From: Actinomycetota bacterium
GTDB lineage: Bacteria; Actinomycetota; Thermoleophilia; Gaiellales; Gaiellaceae
Assembly: GCA_003170995.1 (NCBI GenBank)
Contig: PMXT01000074.1
Span: 1 to 14,862, forward strand
Direction of reading: 5' to 3'
DNA: 14,862 nt
A model generated the notes under the pieces. It saw nothing but the letters and a program-made list of their open reading frames with translations. It made no database searches and was not told the DNA's origin. The position numbers were made by a program, and so were the translations under genes. This document shows, piece after piece, positions 1 through 7,146 of the stretch (position 1 is its first letter; each line of letters starts with the position of its first letter).

Positions 1-77
1 AGATCGCGCTCCGACCAGGAGAGGTCGAGGTCGAGATCGCGGTAGAGGGCTTCCTGGGTGAGCGCCATCGCTCGCAT
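1..77 (-). CDS. 5' end of an unidentified gene running off the left edge
   Basis: Only about 25 N-terminal residues are visible, reading toward the window start (MRAMALTQEALYRDLDLD...). Two in-frame ATGs are possible, at 77 and 68; neither has a clear Shine-Dalgarno sequence. The stretch is acidic and lies 48 bp downstream of the RlmJ-like gene on the same strand, so the two could be co-transcribed. The N-terminus vaguely recalls actinobacterial site-specific DNA methyltransferase proteins, but that is memory-level resemblance over very few residues, and I do not assign a function. Confidence 0.35.
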   Translation of the reverse strand, partial: MRAMALTQEALYRDLDLDLSWSERD

Positions 78-125
78 CGATTCGACGCGAGCGGCGTGAA
101 GCCCTGCAAAGCCGCCTAAACCTGG

Positions 126-1022
126 CTACAACCCGTTTTGCGAGCTAACAGCCAGGAACTCGAGCGCTCCTGGGCTGCCGTTCGGCAGCCTGGCGTCTTC
201 CCAGGCCCTGGCGACGGCTTCGCCGAGGTGCGTGCAGCGCTCGACGCTCGCCTCGAGGAAGTTGGCGCAGACGATCCCACAGCCGGCACCGGGCCCTTCC
301 GCACCGGCGAGCAACTCCTCCACCTCCCGCTCGGAGTGACCGGCTGTGGCGACGAGCATCAGGTCACCGCACCAGACGCTGGCACCGGACTTGCGCGCGT
401 ACTCGCGCAGCACCCCCATCGGATAGGCGCGCTGCTCGGGCGCGTCGTAGCCGTACCAGTAGATGACCCTGAAGTCGTGCTCGATAAGACTGGCGGCGAG
501 CTCCAGCGCCGAGACTCCTCCGGCCACCTCGAACGGCTCGAAGGGATCGATCGTGACGACGACTTCGCCCGGCTCTCCTTCCAACCGGCGCGCCTCGGCC
601 AGCACCGTCGTCATCCCGTCGGCCTCGCGCACGACGTCCCGCTCGCTCAGACCCAGCTCGGCGGCAGCCGCGCGCAGGCTGGTCACGCTCTCAGGATCGA
701 GATCGCAGAGCAGGAAGTCGGCTCCGTCGCCGAGCATCTGCATCGCGAGCAGGGCCGAGCCCGGGAAGTTGGCGGGTGCCTCGCCATCGTCAGAGAGCCG
801 GCTCAGCTCGGCGGTGTAGCGCGACCCGGCCAGCTCGGGAACGCTGCCATCGCGTTCGAGGAAGCGATAGATGCCGTAGTCGCGATCGGGAGAGTGCGTC
901 AGCGGGTAGGAGGCCGAGCCGGCGTGCGTCTCCCAGTAGCGCTTCGGCGGCTCGAGCGCGAGCAGTTCGGCTAGCACCAGGTGCTTCCAAACATCGCCGA
1001 TGTTCCCGTAATAGCGGTTCAT
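126..1022 (-). CDS. RlmJ-like (DUF519) methyltransferase homolog
   Basis: This 298-residue protein is collinear with E. coli RlmJ, the SAM-dependent N6-methyltransferase acting on A2030 of 23S rRNA (280 aa). The N-terminal NRYYGNIGDVWKHLVL block matches the RlmJ YRHSFHAGNHADVLKH block. ETHAG (31-35) matches the SAM-binding DTHAGAG, NFPGSALLA (85-93) matches YYPGSPLIA, and READG (132-136) matches EKADG. The catalytic DPPYE motif reads DPFEP here (D159, P160, F161, E162), so the aspartate is kept but the usual DPPY/DPPF core is altered. RYWYGYD-like sequence near 190 matches ALWYP. The ATG at 1022 starts exactly where the family begins. It lies 60 bp downstream of the yraN remnant on the same strand. 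Family membership is well supported; the exact RNA target is an inference and could differ because of the changed motif. Confidence 0.75.
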   Translation of the reverse strand: MNRYYGNIGDVWKHLVLAELLALEPPKRYWETHAGSASYPLTHSPDRDYGIYRFLERDGSVPELAGSRYTAELSRLSDDGEAPANFPGSALLAMQMLGDGADFLLCDLDPESVTSLRAAAAELGLSERDVVREADGMTTVLAEARRLEGEPGEVVVTIDPFEPFEVAGGVSALELAASLIEHDFRVIYWYGYDAPEQRAYPMGVLREYARKSGASVWCGDLMLVATAGHSEREVEELLAGAEGPGAGCGIVCANFLEASVERCTHLGEAVARAWEDARLPNGSPGALEFLAVSSQNGL

Positions 1023-1029
1023 GAGAGCC

Positions 1030-1050
1030 CCAAGCTAACACTCCAAGCTA
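1030..1050. repeat. 8-bp direct repeat upstream of the RlmJ-like gene
   Basis: CCAAGCTA occurs at 1030-1037 and again at 1043-1050, a 13-bp period. It lies in the 60-bp gap between the yraN remnant and the methyltransferase start. On the minus strand each copy contains TAGCTT, which fits a TAnnnT -10 element; the nearer one lies 9 bp before the ATG. It could be a tandem promoter element or chance. Confidence 0.3.
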
Positions 1051-1082
1051 CTCGCGGCGCGGCAGATCGCTCACGGCGGCGT

Positions 1083-1274
1083 CTAGAAGGCGTTCTCCAG
1101 CCTCTCCAGCTTGCCCTGCCGTACCGCGATCACATCGAAGCGCACGGCCAGATCGAGCCCGGGCTCCTGCGCCAGCCAGGCCTCCGCCGCGCGCCTGAGG
1201 CGCGCCTGCTTGCGCTCGTCGACCATCTCGAGTGGATCACCGTAACCGTCACCCGTCTTCTCCTTGACCTCGCT
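1083..1274 (-). pseudogene. yraN: 3' remnant of yraN (UPF0102 putative endonuclease), N-terminal half missing
   Basis: The minus-strand frame ending at 1083 gives EVKEKTGDGYGDPLEMVD, then RKQARLRRAAEAWL, then RFDVIAV and the C-terminus LERLENAF. This is the C-terminal half of the YraN/UPF0102 family, a PD-(D/E)XK-fold protein whose usual length is about 115-125 residues. The retained EVK would be the ExK part of the catalytic motif. The upstream part (GRxGExxAxxxL, then the IDL and LVFVEVK blocks) is absent. Reading upstream of about 1272, the same frame continues open to 1418 but with sequence unlike the family. The gene therefore looks cut at codon level just before EVK, consistent with insertion of foreign DNA rather than drift. 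A restart at the ATG at 1277 would give only 65 residues without the fold's core. Confidence 0.75.
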
Positions 1275-1275
1275 C

Positions 1276-1285
1276 ATTGCGCAAT
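1276..1285. repeat. 10-bp palindrome at the yraN break
   Basis: ATTGCGCAAT is a perfect palindrome that begins within a few bases of where YraN homology ends (about 1271). It may be part of a recombination junction or coincidental. No second copy was found in the window. Confidence 0.3.
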
Positions 1286-1333
1286 TGTTGGCCCCCGCGC
1301 CACCTACGGAACTGAACCGCTCGGTAGAAGTCC

Positions 1334-1936
1334 ATGGCCAGTAAGCAGCCTGGAACGAAACCGACTCTCGCCGACGTGCTGGCGTCGGTACAGACAGGCC
1401 GAACGATCCCGCTCTCACTTACCCCGACCCAGAAGAGTGCCTTTCGAGACCGCGACGGACGATTGGCCCTCAGCGTTTTGAGGCATCTCCTCGGCGCCCG
1501 TGCGATCAGCGTCCGCCCGAGCACCCCGCGTGACCTTTTCCCCCTTACGGAAGCTACGTTTCAGGCGATCGCTAGGAGGCTCGGGTACCGTGTTGGTATC
1601 AAGCGCAGCCGCCAGCTCCTGCGACGGCTCACGGCCGCTGGCGTCATCGCCTCCTCGGGCTCCTACCGGCAGCGTTACCGTAACGGGCCGGGCTCGACCG
1701 GGTTCCGGGTAACCCTCTACCGACTCAAGGCTCTGGTGGGGTTTTCCTCCGCCTCCTCTAGTCGTAAGCGTGCTGTCGGCAGGCACAGCGCTGTCAAGCG
1801 AAATCCGCACTTGCGCTGGTGGCATCATCCGCTTTTTGGCACGCCCGACGGACGACCGCCGCCCGAACTAACGCCGCGTCAGCGGCGTCTGCGATCAGCG
1901 GACGAGCGATGCGCGACCTGGGGGCGCAGCAGCTGA
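1334..1936 (+). CDS. Putative winged-helix DNA-binding protein, unknown role
   Basis: This is a basic protein of 200 residues. Residues about 70-108 look like a helix-turn-helix (LTEATFQAIARRLGY, then KRSRQLLRRLTAAGVI). They are followed by a strand-turn-strand wing (RYRNGPGSTGFRVTLYRL, 115-132), as in winged-helix regulators or replication-type proteins. The C-terminal 70 residues are rich in Arg, Ser and Pro and look disordered. The ATG at 1334 is chosen because the preceding sequence offers no better start; the ribosome-binding signal is poor (AGAAG only 3 bp upstream). It begins about 60 bp inside the presumed island border and converges on the large KAP NTPase gene. An antisense frame over 1415-1828 is less protein-like. 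It could be an element-encoded regulator. No specific family is recognised. Confidence 0.55.
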   Translation: MASKQPGTKPTLADVLASVQTGRTIPLSLTPTQKSAFRDRDGRLALSVLRHLLGARAISVRPSTPRDLFPLTEATFQAIARRLGYRVGIKRSRQLLRRLTAAGVIASSGSYRQRYRNGPGSTGFRVTLYRLKALVGFSSASSSRKRAVGRHSAVKRNPHLRWWHHPLFGTPDGRPPPELTPRQRRLRSADERCATWGRSS

Positions 1937-1968
1937 AAGGCCGTTTCCCGAAGGCTGCATTTTGATTT
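1929..1968 (+). terminator. Possible hairpin terminator between convergent genes
   Basis: GCAGC (1929-1933) pairs with GCTGC (1954-1958), with an inner GAAA/TTTC pairing (1935-1938 with 1944-1947). It is followed by the T-rich run ATTTTGATTT. It overlaps the stop codon of the winged-helix gene and sits in the 49-bp gap before the convergent KAP gene. The stem has a 6-nt bulge, so the call is weak. Confidence 0.3.
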
Positions 1969-1985
1969 CGTTCTCACGTCAGGGC

Positions 1986-4900
1986 TCATCTTCTGAGTAG
2001 TCGGGAAAAGGGACCTTTCTTCGGTTTGTCGAAGTAACTCGGCCCAAGGACGATCCCCGCGGCCTCGAAGAACTCCTGCTGACGGTGAGGGATCTTCTTC
2101 TTCTCATGCTCGCATTGCTTCCGAAATGCGATACCGATCTTTCGCCCCATCCCGTGATCGGTACCAAGCGCGCGAACCGCAACGACTGCAATTTCAAAAT
2201 CCACTTTCTGGCCGCTACCAAGAAGCCAGACGATTAACCGCCCGACCTCACGTTGTGCCTCTCCGTTATGGGGATTCAGTGCAATGAGCGCATCGACCGC
2301 CGCGCGCCGCTTCTCGGCCCGACCTGGCTTCATCGCGTCCGATACCACGGAATGGGCTACGACTTCCTCTGAGTAGTCGCGAGGAGATGCTTTTATAGCC
2401 TCGCCTAACCAATCGAGGGCGTGTCCGCCTTCGCTTGCAAGATCTATGAGGAAGTCCGTTCGCTCGTCGGCGTTCTTGAGACTGAAGAACCAAATTCTGA
2501 ACGCGTCCGCCTCTTCTGGCGCTGGCGAACGGTCTACGCCAGTGATGATGTCCTGCACCGTGTCCTCGTCCACAGCGTCATCCATCCACGCAACAACTAC
2601 GCTCTGGGCTCTTTGGCCGCCGGGACGACCTACCGCCACGATTGAGTTGAGGTCAACATCGTACGGCGCCTCATCCACGTCCTCTTCAAGCCCCCGCGCC
2701 TCCATCCATAGGTGGGTCCGAGCCGCCACCAACTCCACGTCGCTAGCCTGGTCTCCCGAGAGCGGCGCGGTGGATAGGCGAGTCGCTAGATCTCGGATCT
2801 GCTCCGCCTCCATCTGGACGGCCCACCGCGCGATCGCGAGAAAGAGCGGCATTGTGAGTCCGCTGCTAGCCGCAGCTCGGAGAAGATCCTCGTGTCGCAG
2901 AGCAGCGAACTTAGGTATCGCGGACGGCCCTAAAGAGCTACCGACGGCACGAGCAATCGCATGGATCTTCTCCTGCTGGTCGAACATGCTGACATCTGAC
3001 CACCACGCCCGAGCTTGCAACGCCAACTGGACCGCGGACGAAAGAATCGGGTTAACGTCGTCGTCGCAGAGGCGACCGTATCTCACGATCTTTGGTGCTA
3101 GCTCAAGCGCCGCGTCCAACTCATCATTGTCGGCGCTCGACATCAGCCCGAATACTTTGATGAGCGCGGCTTCTGCCGTCTCTTTGAACTCCGGACTGCC
3201 TTCGGCCTCTTCGCCAACCCACGGTAGCCACAGACGCCAGTCCTCGGGGGGCGCCAAAAGAAGGGCCGCAATTGCAACGCGATCGCCGATCTGACTGGTC
3301 CCGCTGGTTGGGACTGTTTTTTCGGCCTGATCTCGGATAGCTGGGTAGACACTTGGAGATCCCGATTCCGTTAGCAACTGCATCAGACGAAGTCGCGCTA
3401 TCGGCGCGTCCACCTCACGGCGAGCAAGGGTGTCAAAGAAGAAGCGCGCAGTCCCCTCAGCCTCGGCGGCGTCCGAATTCGTCATGAGGGTCTGGACGGC
3501 TTCCCGAATCCCGCCGTGACGAAGTAGTCCGTCTGCGCTTTCGGGTGAAACTGTGCACAGCGGTTCGGAGAGCACATCGGTCGTCTCGGGAAGCTTCGCC
3601 GCGATCGCATTGCGTACATCTTCCGCGGCTTCAGAAGGTAGGTCGTCTATCAGATACGAGACCGTCCAAACATTGGACGCCTTCTCAAGGAGTCGTTCGT
3701 CGGCAAGCACCTGATCGCGGAGCGCCGTATTCCCGGTCGCACGAGCCTCGGCAATGCCGACCAGGAGAGCACCCGTCAGGTGACGTTCATCGAGCGGTGC
3801 GCTCCGTGCGAAACTGGCAACAGCGCTGGACACCACCTGAACGCTCTGTCCCATCTCTCCATCGAGTAGATGCACGACATCCAGGAGCGCTGTGACGATG
3901 TTCGACCGCTCCTCCGAGTACGCCTGCTCAGACATTCCGGCTAGGACGATCGCGATAGCCTGCTGCTCGTCCTTCGTTCGTTCTCTCGCAGCCGCTACGA
4001 CTGCCGAGGGATTATCTATCGCCTCCGCCTCCAGTAGCTCTCCAAGCTCTGGATCTGTGAGCCCCTCGGCGACGCCACCTGGCTCCAGGAATAACAGCTC
4101 GCGACTCGGATCACGAACGTCGATCGTGCGGATCAGATACCGCCTAAGGTTTTCCTGCTGGACGCTCACTAGTTTCGGCCGGGCCGCGGGAGGCACGAGT
4201 AGACGACCTGTGGCGCCTGGCAGATCGGCTGCCATTGCGTCATCAGCCTCTCCCCCTGTGGGACCGTCACCGCGATTTTGCTCAGCGGTGGCCACGGGCT
4301 CAGGCGGCTCACTTGCGTCGTTCCCTCCCGCGTCATTGCCGACCGAAGGCCCGTTAACAACATTAGTGGCGCCAAGGCCGTGCCGATTGAGGAGCCGCCG
4401 CGTTCGCTCGGAGACGACACGACCAGAGCTATCGAGAATGAGGCTCGGGAGCCTCGGCTCGATATGGAGGTCAGCAGCGAATAGGGGAAACTCGGTCTGG
4501 AGCACTGTCAGCTTTGCAATCTCTCTCGCGCGCGCCATCCAATCGACACCGCGCGACTGGGCAATCCTCACATTCGTTGCGAAGTTGTTGAGCAAGACCT
4601 TCACCCGGCGCGGGCTACGCGCATGCGACGGGATGAGGACGTAGAGCACGCGATCAAGGAGCCTCGCGTCCGGTTCGGCGTTCTTCAACTCGTCCCAAAT
4701 GCCGCCGGCGCGAGCAGCCACAAGGTCGTGGGCGAAGCGGAACAGCGACGGTCCACGGAGTGGCGGCAACGTGAGTTGGTGCTGGAAGATCTTGTCGAGG
4801 AACTCGCTCGATGAGCTGTAGTACGGCTCGTCCTCATTTGCAGGGTTCGCTTGAGGAAGCTTCTTGAACGCCTGTTCGAGAACGTCCTTGTCGGCTGCAA

Positions 4901-5714
4901 CGATGAATACGGCGTTCTCCTGGTCAAGGAAGTTCTTGATGGTTGAGAGTGTTTTAACCACCTGCCCCGGCGAGACTCGATCTAGTTCATCGATGAAGAA
5001 GACAAAGCGTTTGTAGCCGCCCTTCGCTACTTCGAGGAGGTCCTTGAACCGCTTCTCGAATCGCTCCTCGGTTGGTGGTCCTTCTTGCACGCGCGTCTTC
5101 GTACTATCAGAGATCAGCTTCGATACGGCAGCGAGCAGCCCGACCATTACCGGAACAGAGAGCAGCCCGAAATAGCGCAGTAGCTCGTGGCTGACGCTGC
5201 GATTAGCGATTACGCTGAGAAGCGAGATAAGTGCTGCAAACGTCGTGAATACGAGCGCCGATACCGGCACAATCAGGCGCCAGACCCACCGCAGGTACGC
5301 GAGCGCCTGCTTCCAGGTCACCTGCTTGAGGTCGAGTTGCGTTCGTTCAACTGTCTGAGCGAGCTGATGCGTAAAAAACGCGTCCTCAACCCCGAGTTCC
5401 TTTGCTGTCTCTGAGATGAACGAGCGCTGCAGCGCCTCGCCGCTGTACTTCCAAGCGTTGTAAACGACGAACTTCGTTTTCATCTCACGGTGCGTCAGCG
5501 CCTTCTTGAGAAGCGTCGCGAAGCTCGACTTGCCCGAGCCCCAAGGCCCAAAGAGCGCAACGTTTAGCGGCGGATCGGCCGTAGTCAGAAGATCCGCTAC
5601 ACGCTCTGCGATCTCCTCGTGCTTAAACTCGTCCGTCTCAAGCGCGGTCAGAGCATGATCCGGAATCAAATCGCCAGACCGAAGAACTACTTCCGAGGCG
5701 CTGTCCCCGTTCAC
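1986..5714 (-). CDS. Large membrane KAP-family P-loop NTPase
   Basis: This 1242-residue protein carries a KAP NTPase domain at its N-terminus. The Walker A motif is GPWGSGKSS at 56-64 and the Walker B region is FVFFIDELDRV at 237-247. The typical KAP segment EFLDKIFQHQLTLPPL follows at 304-319. As in many KAP proteins, two hydrophobic membrane segments (about 146-169 and 182-203) are inserted between Walker A and B, placing the NTPase domain on the cytoplasmic side. A Gly/Asn/Pro-rich linker lies around 450-500. Then come about 700 residues of predominantly helical, acidic, repeat-like sequence ending in a basic tail. The start is GTG, with GGAAG 7 bp upstream. KAP proteins are known in bacteria from plasmid and phage exclusion (PifA) and as QatA in the QatABCD defence system. 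A standalone defence or membrane-sensor role here is inferred. It is convergent with the winged-helix gene and divergent from the recombinase. Confidence 0.85.
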   Translation of the reverse strand: MNGDSASEVVLRSGDLIPDHALTALETDEFKHEEIAERVADLLTTADPPLNVALFGPWGSGKSSFATLLKKALTHREMKTKFVVYNAWKYSGEALQRSFISETAKELGVEDAFFTHQLAQTVERTQLDLKQVTWKQALAYLRWVWRLIVPVSALVFTTFAALISLLSVIANRSVSHELLRYFGLLSVPVMVGLLAAVSKLISDSTKTRVQEGPPTEERFEKRFKDLLEVAKGGYKRFVFFIDELDRVSPGQVVKTLSTIKNFLDQENAVFIVAADKDVLEQAFKKLPQANPANEDEPYYSSSSEFLDKIFQHQLTLPPLRGPSLFRFAHDLVAARAGGIWDELKNAEPDARLLDRVLYVLIPSHARSPRRVKVLLNNFATNVRIAQSRGVDWMARAREIAKLTVLQTEFPLFAADLHIEPRLPSLILDSSGRVVSERTRRLLNRHGLGATNVVNGPSVGNDAGGNDASEPPEPVATAEQNRGDGPTGGEADDAMAADLPGATGRLLVPPAARPKLVSVQQENLRRYLIRTIDVRDPSRELLFLEPGGVAEGLTDPELGELLEAEAIDNPSAVVAAARERTKDEQQAIAIVLAGMSEQAYSEERSNIVTALLDVVHLLDGEMGQSVQVVSSAVASFARSAPLDERHLTGALLVGIAEARATGNTALRDQVLADERLLEKASNVWTVSYLIDDLPSEAAEDVRNAIAAKLPETTDVLSEPLCTVSPESADGLLRHGGIREAVQTLMTNSDAAEAEGTARFFFDTLARREVDAPIARLRLMQLLTESGSPSVYPAIRDQAEKTVPTSGTSQIGDRVAIAALLLAPPEDWRLWLPWVGEEAEGSPEFKETAEAALIKVFGLMSSADNDELDAALELAPKIVRYGRLCDDDVNPILSSAVQLALQARAWWSDVSMFDQQEKIHAIARAVGSSLGPSAIPKFAALRHEDLLRAAASSGLTMPLFLAIARWAVQMEAEQIRDLATRLSTAPLSGDQASDVELVAARTHLWMEARGLEEDVDEAPYDVDLNSIVAVGRPGGQRAQSVVVAWMDDAVDEDTVQDIITGVDRSPAPEEADAFRIWFFSLKNADERTDFLIDLASEGGHALDWLGEAIKASPRDYSEEVVAHSVVSDAMKPGRAEKRRAAVDALIALNPHNGEAQREVGRLIVWLLGSGQKVDFEIAVVAVRALGTDHGMGRKIGIAFRKQCEHEKKKIPHRQQEFFEAAGIVLGPSYFDKPKKGPFSRLLRR

Positions 5715-5737
5715 GCGCCCGCTTCCGCGAGGCGCAT
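5711..5737 (-). promoter_or_regulatory. Possible 8-codon leader ORF overlapping the KAP GTG start
   Basis: ATG at 5737 opens MRLAEAGA and stops at TGA (5713-5711). This stop overlaps the GTG start of the NTPase (5714-5712), giving a GTGA overlap typical of translational coupling. It contains the weak GGAAG ribosome-binding motif. TACGCA lies 8 bp before its ATG and could be a degenerate -10. It may be chance, since the ORF is very short. Confidence 0.25.
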
Positions 5738-6054
5738 CGGAAAGGTGCGTATGGGCGCCTCACTCAAGTCGTTGGTTCTGCGGAATACGATCACCGCGGT
5801 CTCCTATCGATCGAAGCTCACGCGCGCCGTTAGCGCGCTTCCAAACGTGTCGTTACGGTCCCATTGGCACCTGAGACCAGAATCCCACACACCTCGACGC
5901 ATCTCACACTAGGCACTGCAGAGGACGGCGCCCTCCATGACTCTCGTCACCTCAGTCGAGATCCGGCCCGGAAAGGATCTCTAGCCGACCTCGATGCCCG
6001 ACGAGACTCGCCCGAGGGCACCTCGCATTAGACGAAAGCGCTCATTCTGGGGGT
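5738..6054. other. Divergent intergenic region without a supported gene
   Basis: About 320 bp lie between the divergently transcribed KAP NTPase and the recombinase. Open frames crossing it on the plus strand are mostly antisense to the NTPase or low-complexity and lack family features. It should hold the NTPase promoter, but I cannot point to a convincing -35/-10 pair. The two palindromes at its right end are listed separately. Confidence 0.5.
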
Positions 6055-6070
6055 CGGTTTCTAGAAACCG
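6055..6070. repeat. 16-bp perfect palindrome upstream of the serine recombinase
   Basis: CGGTTTCTAGAAACCG is a perfect palindrome centred on CTAG, immediately next to (sharing G6070 with) a second inverted repeat. Its position just before the recombinase promoter fits a recombinase-binding subsite (res-like) or an operator. Both roles are known for resolvase/invertase-type genes, which often autoregulate from their own site. Confidence 0.6.
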
Positions 6071-6095
6071 TATAGCAAATGAACGTTTGCTATAC
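6070..6095. promoter_or_regulatory. 26-bp inverted repeat overlapping the recombinase promoter
   Basis: GTATAGCAAA (6070-6079) and TTTGCTATAC (6086-6095) are perfect 10-bp arms separated by 6 bp (TGAACG). The right arm runs into the probable -10 element TACACT (6093-6098). A protein bound here would cover the core promoter, so this is a good operator candidate, or a recombinase subsite next to the 16-bp palindrome. The alternative upstream ATG at 6079 lies inside this repeat, which is one reason to reject it as the start. Confidence 0.6.
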
Positions 6096-6105
6096 ACTTA
6101 AGCCT
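6093..6105 (+). promoter_or_regulatory. Probable leaderless promoter (-10) of the recombinase gene
   Basis: TACACT (6093-6098) fits the TAnnnT -10 pattern and ends 7 bp before the ATG at 6106. The A of the start codon would therefore be at or near +1. No Shine-Dalgarno is present and no clear -35 is seen. Confidence 0.4.
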
Positions 6106-6768
6106 ATGAACGACGAGCGCCTGGTCGGCTACGTGCGCGTCAGTACCGATGCGCAGGAAGAGAGCGGCGCTGGGTTACGAGCCCAGCGACAGGCGATCAA
6201 GGACGAGTGCGCTCGGCGTGGTTGGCAACTCGTGCGCATCGACGAGGACGTTCTGAGCGGTAAGACGCTAAAGCGCCCTGGCCTCCAGGCGACTCTAGCT
6301 AGCTGCCGCTCGGGTGAAGCCGATGGCGTCGTGGTGGCGAAGCTCGACCGACTCAGTCGCAGCGTGCTCGACTTCGCGCGGGTCATCGAGGAAGCACGAA
6401 AGCGGCACTTCAACGTCGTCGTGCTCGATCTCGGGCTTGACCTATCGACGCCACAGGGCGAACTCGTCGCCAACGTCATCGCGTCCGTCGCTCAATGGGA
6501 ACGCCGGATTATTGGCGAGCGCACCCGCGACGCTCTCGCCGTGAAGAAGTCTGAAGGCGTCCGCCTAGGTCGGCCTACGACTCTTCCAACCAAAATCGCG
6601 CGACGGATTGTGAGAGCCCGAGCAGGAGGGCTCAGTCTTGCGGCGATCGCCGATCAACTGAACGACGAGGGCGTCCCCACGGCTCAGGGCGGAGTGCGAT
6701 GGTATCCAGCTACTGTGCGCCACGTCCTGAGACGGCTAGAGCCCGAGCGTCGCAAAGGCGCAGCTTGA
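6106..6768 (+). CDS. Short serine recombinase (resolvase/invertase type)
   Basis: From the ATG at 6106 this is 220 residues. Y9-V-R-V-S-T carries the nucleophile Ser13 and Arg11. KLDRLSRS (79-86) supplies the other active-site arginines. VANVIASVAQWERRIIGERTRDAL (about 121-144) is the end of the catalytic domain and its long E helix. The C-terminal 60 residues form a helix-turn-helix followed by WYPATVRHVL, as in the start of the recombinase DNA-binding domain. It is larger than a minimal resolvase (about 185 aa) and much shorter than large serine integrases (450 aa or more). An upstream in-frame ATG at 6079 would add 9 residues but lies within the inverted repeat, so 6106 is preferred. It may mobilise or resolve the surrounding element, or invert DNA; the target is unknown. 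It is divergent from the KAP gene and ends 7 bp from a convergent small gene. Confidence 0.88.
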   Translation: MNDERLVGYVRVSTDAQEESGAGLRAQRQAIKDECARRGWQLVRIDEDVLSGKTLKRPGLQATLASCRSGEADGVVVAKLDRLSRSVLDFARVIEEARKRHFNVVVLDLGLDLSTPQGELVANVIASVAQWERRIIGERTRDALAVKKSEGVRLGRPTTLPTKIARRIVRARAGGLSLAAIADQLNDEGVPTAQGGVRWYPATVRHVLRRLEPERRKGAA

Positions 6769-6775
6769 TCCGGGG

Positions 6776-6970
6776 CTACTGATCAAGGCCGTCGTGTAAC
6801 CGCCCGCTCTTAGCAGCCCGCGCTCTCGACGTCGCAGCCGCTTCAACGCCAAGGATCGCACCTTCAAGCCGAGCGACCACGCGTTGGGGCGCCTTGAGCG
6901 ACCCCATCTCGACCTTGCCGAGGATCTCCCTCAGGATCGATACCGCGGCCAGAGCGTCCGACTTCTTCAT
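6776..6970 (-). CDS. Small helical protein of unknown function
   Basis: This 64-residue frame starts MKKSDALAAVSILREILG and continues with the AP-RVVARLEGA-LGVEAAA pattern. That resembles a recurring small-protein style in actinobacterial and phage-related genes (xAPxxxRxRLEGAxxALEA). It is predicted helical throughout, with no membrane segment or cysteine. A weak purine-rich stretch (GATAGAGATGA) precedes the ATG. It is convergent with the recombinase, leaving 7 bp. A longer overlapping frame on the same strand (6864-7088) lacks these features. It could be an accessory protein of the recombinase element; no function is claimed. Confidence 0.5.
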   Translation of the reverse strand: MKKSDALAAVSILREILGKVEMGSLKAPQRVVARLEGAILGVEAAATSRARAAKSGRLHDGLDQ

Positions 6971-7146
6971 ACGTCATCTCTATCACGTGGGCAAAGTTTC
7001 GAGTGGCTGATTTGCAGGCTCCCTTCTGCGCCTCGGAGCTTCGATCCGGCGCGTACAGCCAAGGTGGACGAAGTCTCGACGAGACCATCCGCCGCTTTCG
7101 CGCCCTGTGGGGAGAGCCCGCTTGCCCCTCCGGTTGCTCCCCGCGG

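Noticed and set aside
138..974. Long plus-strand open frame (278 aa)
   Set aside because: It is antisense to the RlmJ-like gene, whose family motifs are clear; the plus frame is compositionally biased (Arg/Ala/Gly) with no domain.
1275..1418. N-terminal extension of the yraN frame giving a 111-residue protein
   Set aside because: Residues before EVK do not resemble YraN and the frame is open only by chance; the start overlaps the winged-helix gene on the other strand.
1415..1828. Minus-strand frame of 137 aa opposite the winged-helix gene
   Set aside because: It is low-complexity and Arg/Ser/Pro-rich with no domain; the plus-strand frame has HTH-like structure.
2446..3294. Plus-strand frame of 282 aa (and a similar one at 3892-4644)
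   Set aside because: Both are antisense to the KAP NTPase C-terminal region and Ser/Ala/Arg-rich, typical of shadow frames in GC-rich genes.
6079..6105. Upstream ATG of the recombinase
   Set aside because: It lies within the inverted repeat and upstream of the probable -10; the family N-terminus fits the ATG at 6106.
6864..7088. Minus-strand frame of 74 aa overlapping the small helical gene
   Set aside because: It has no recognisable features; the 64-aa frame fits a known actinobacterial small-protein style better.
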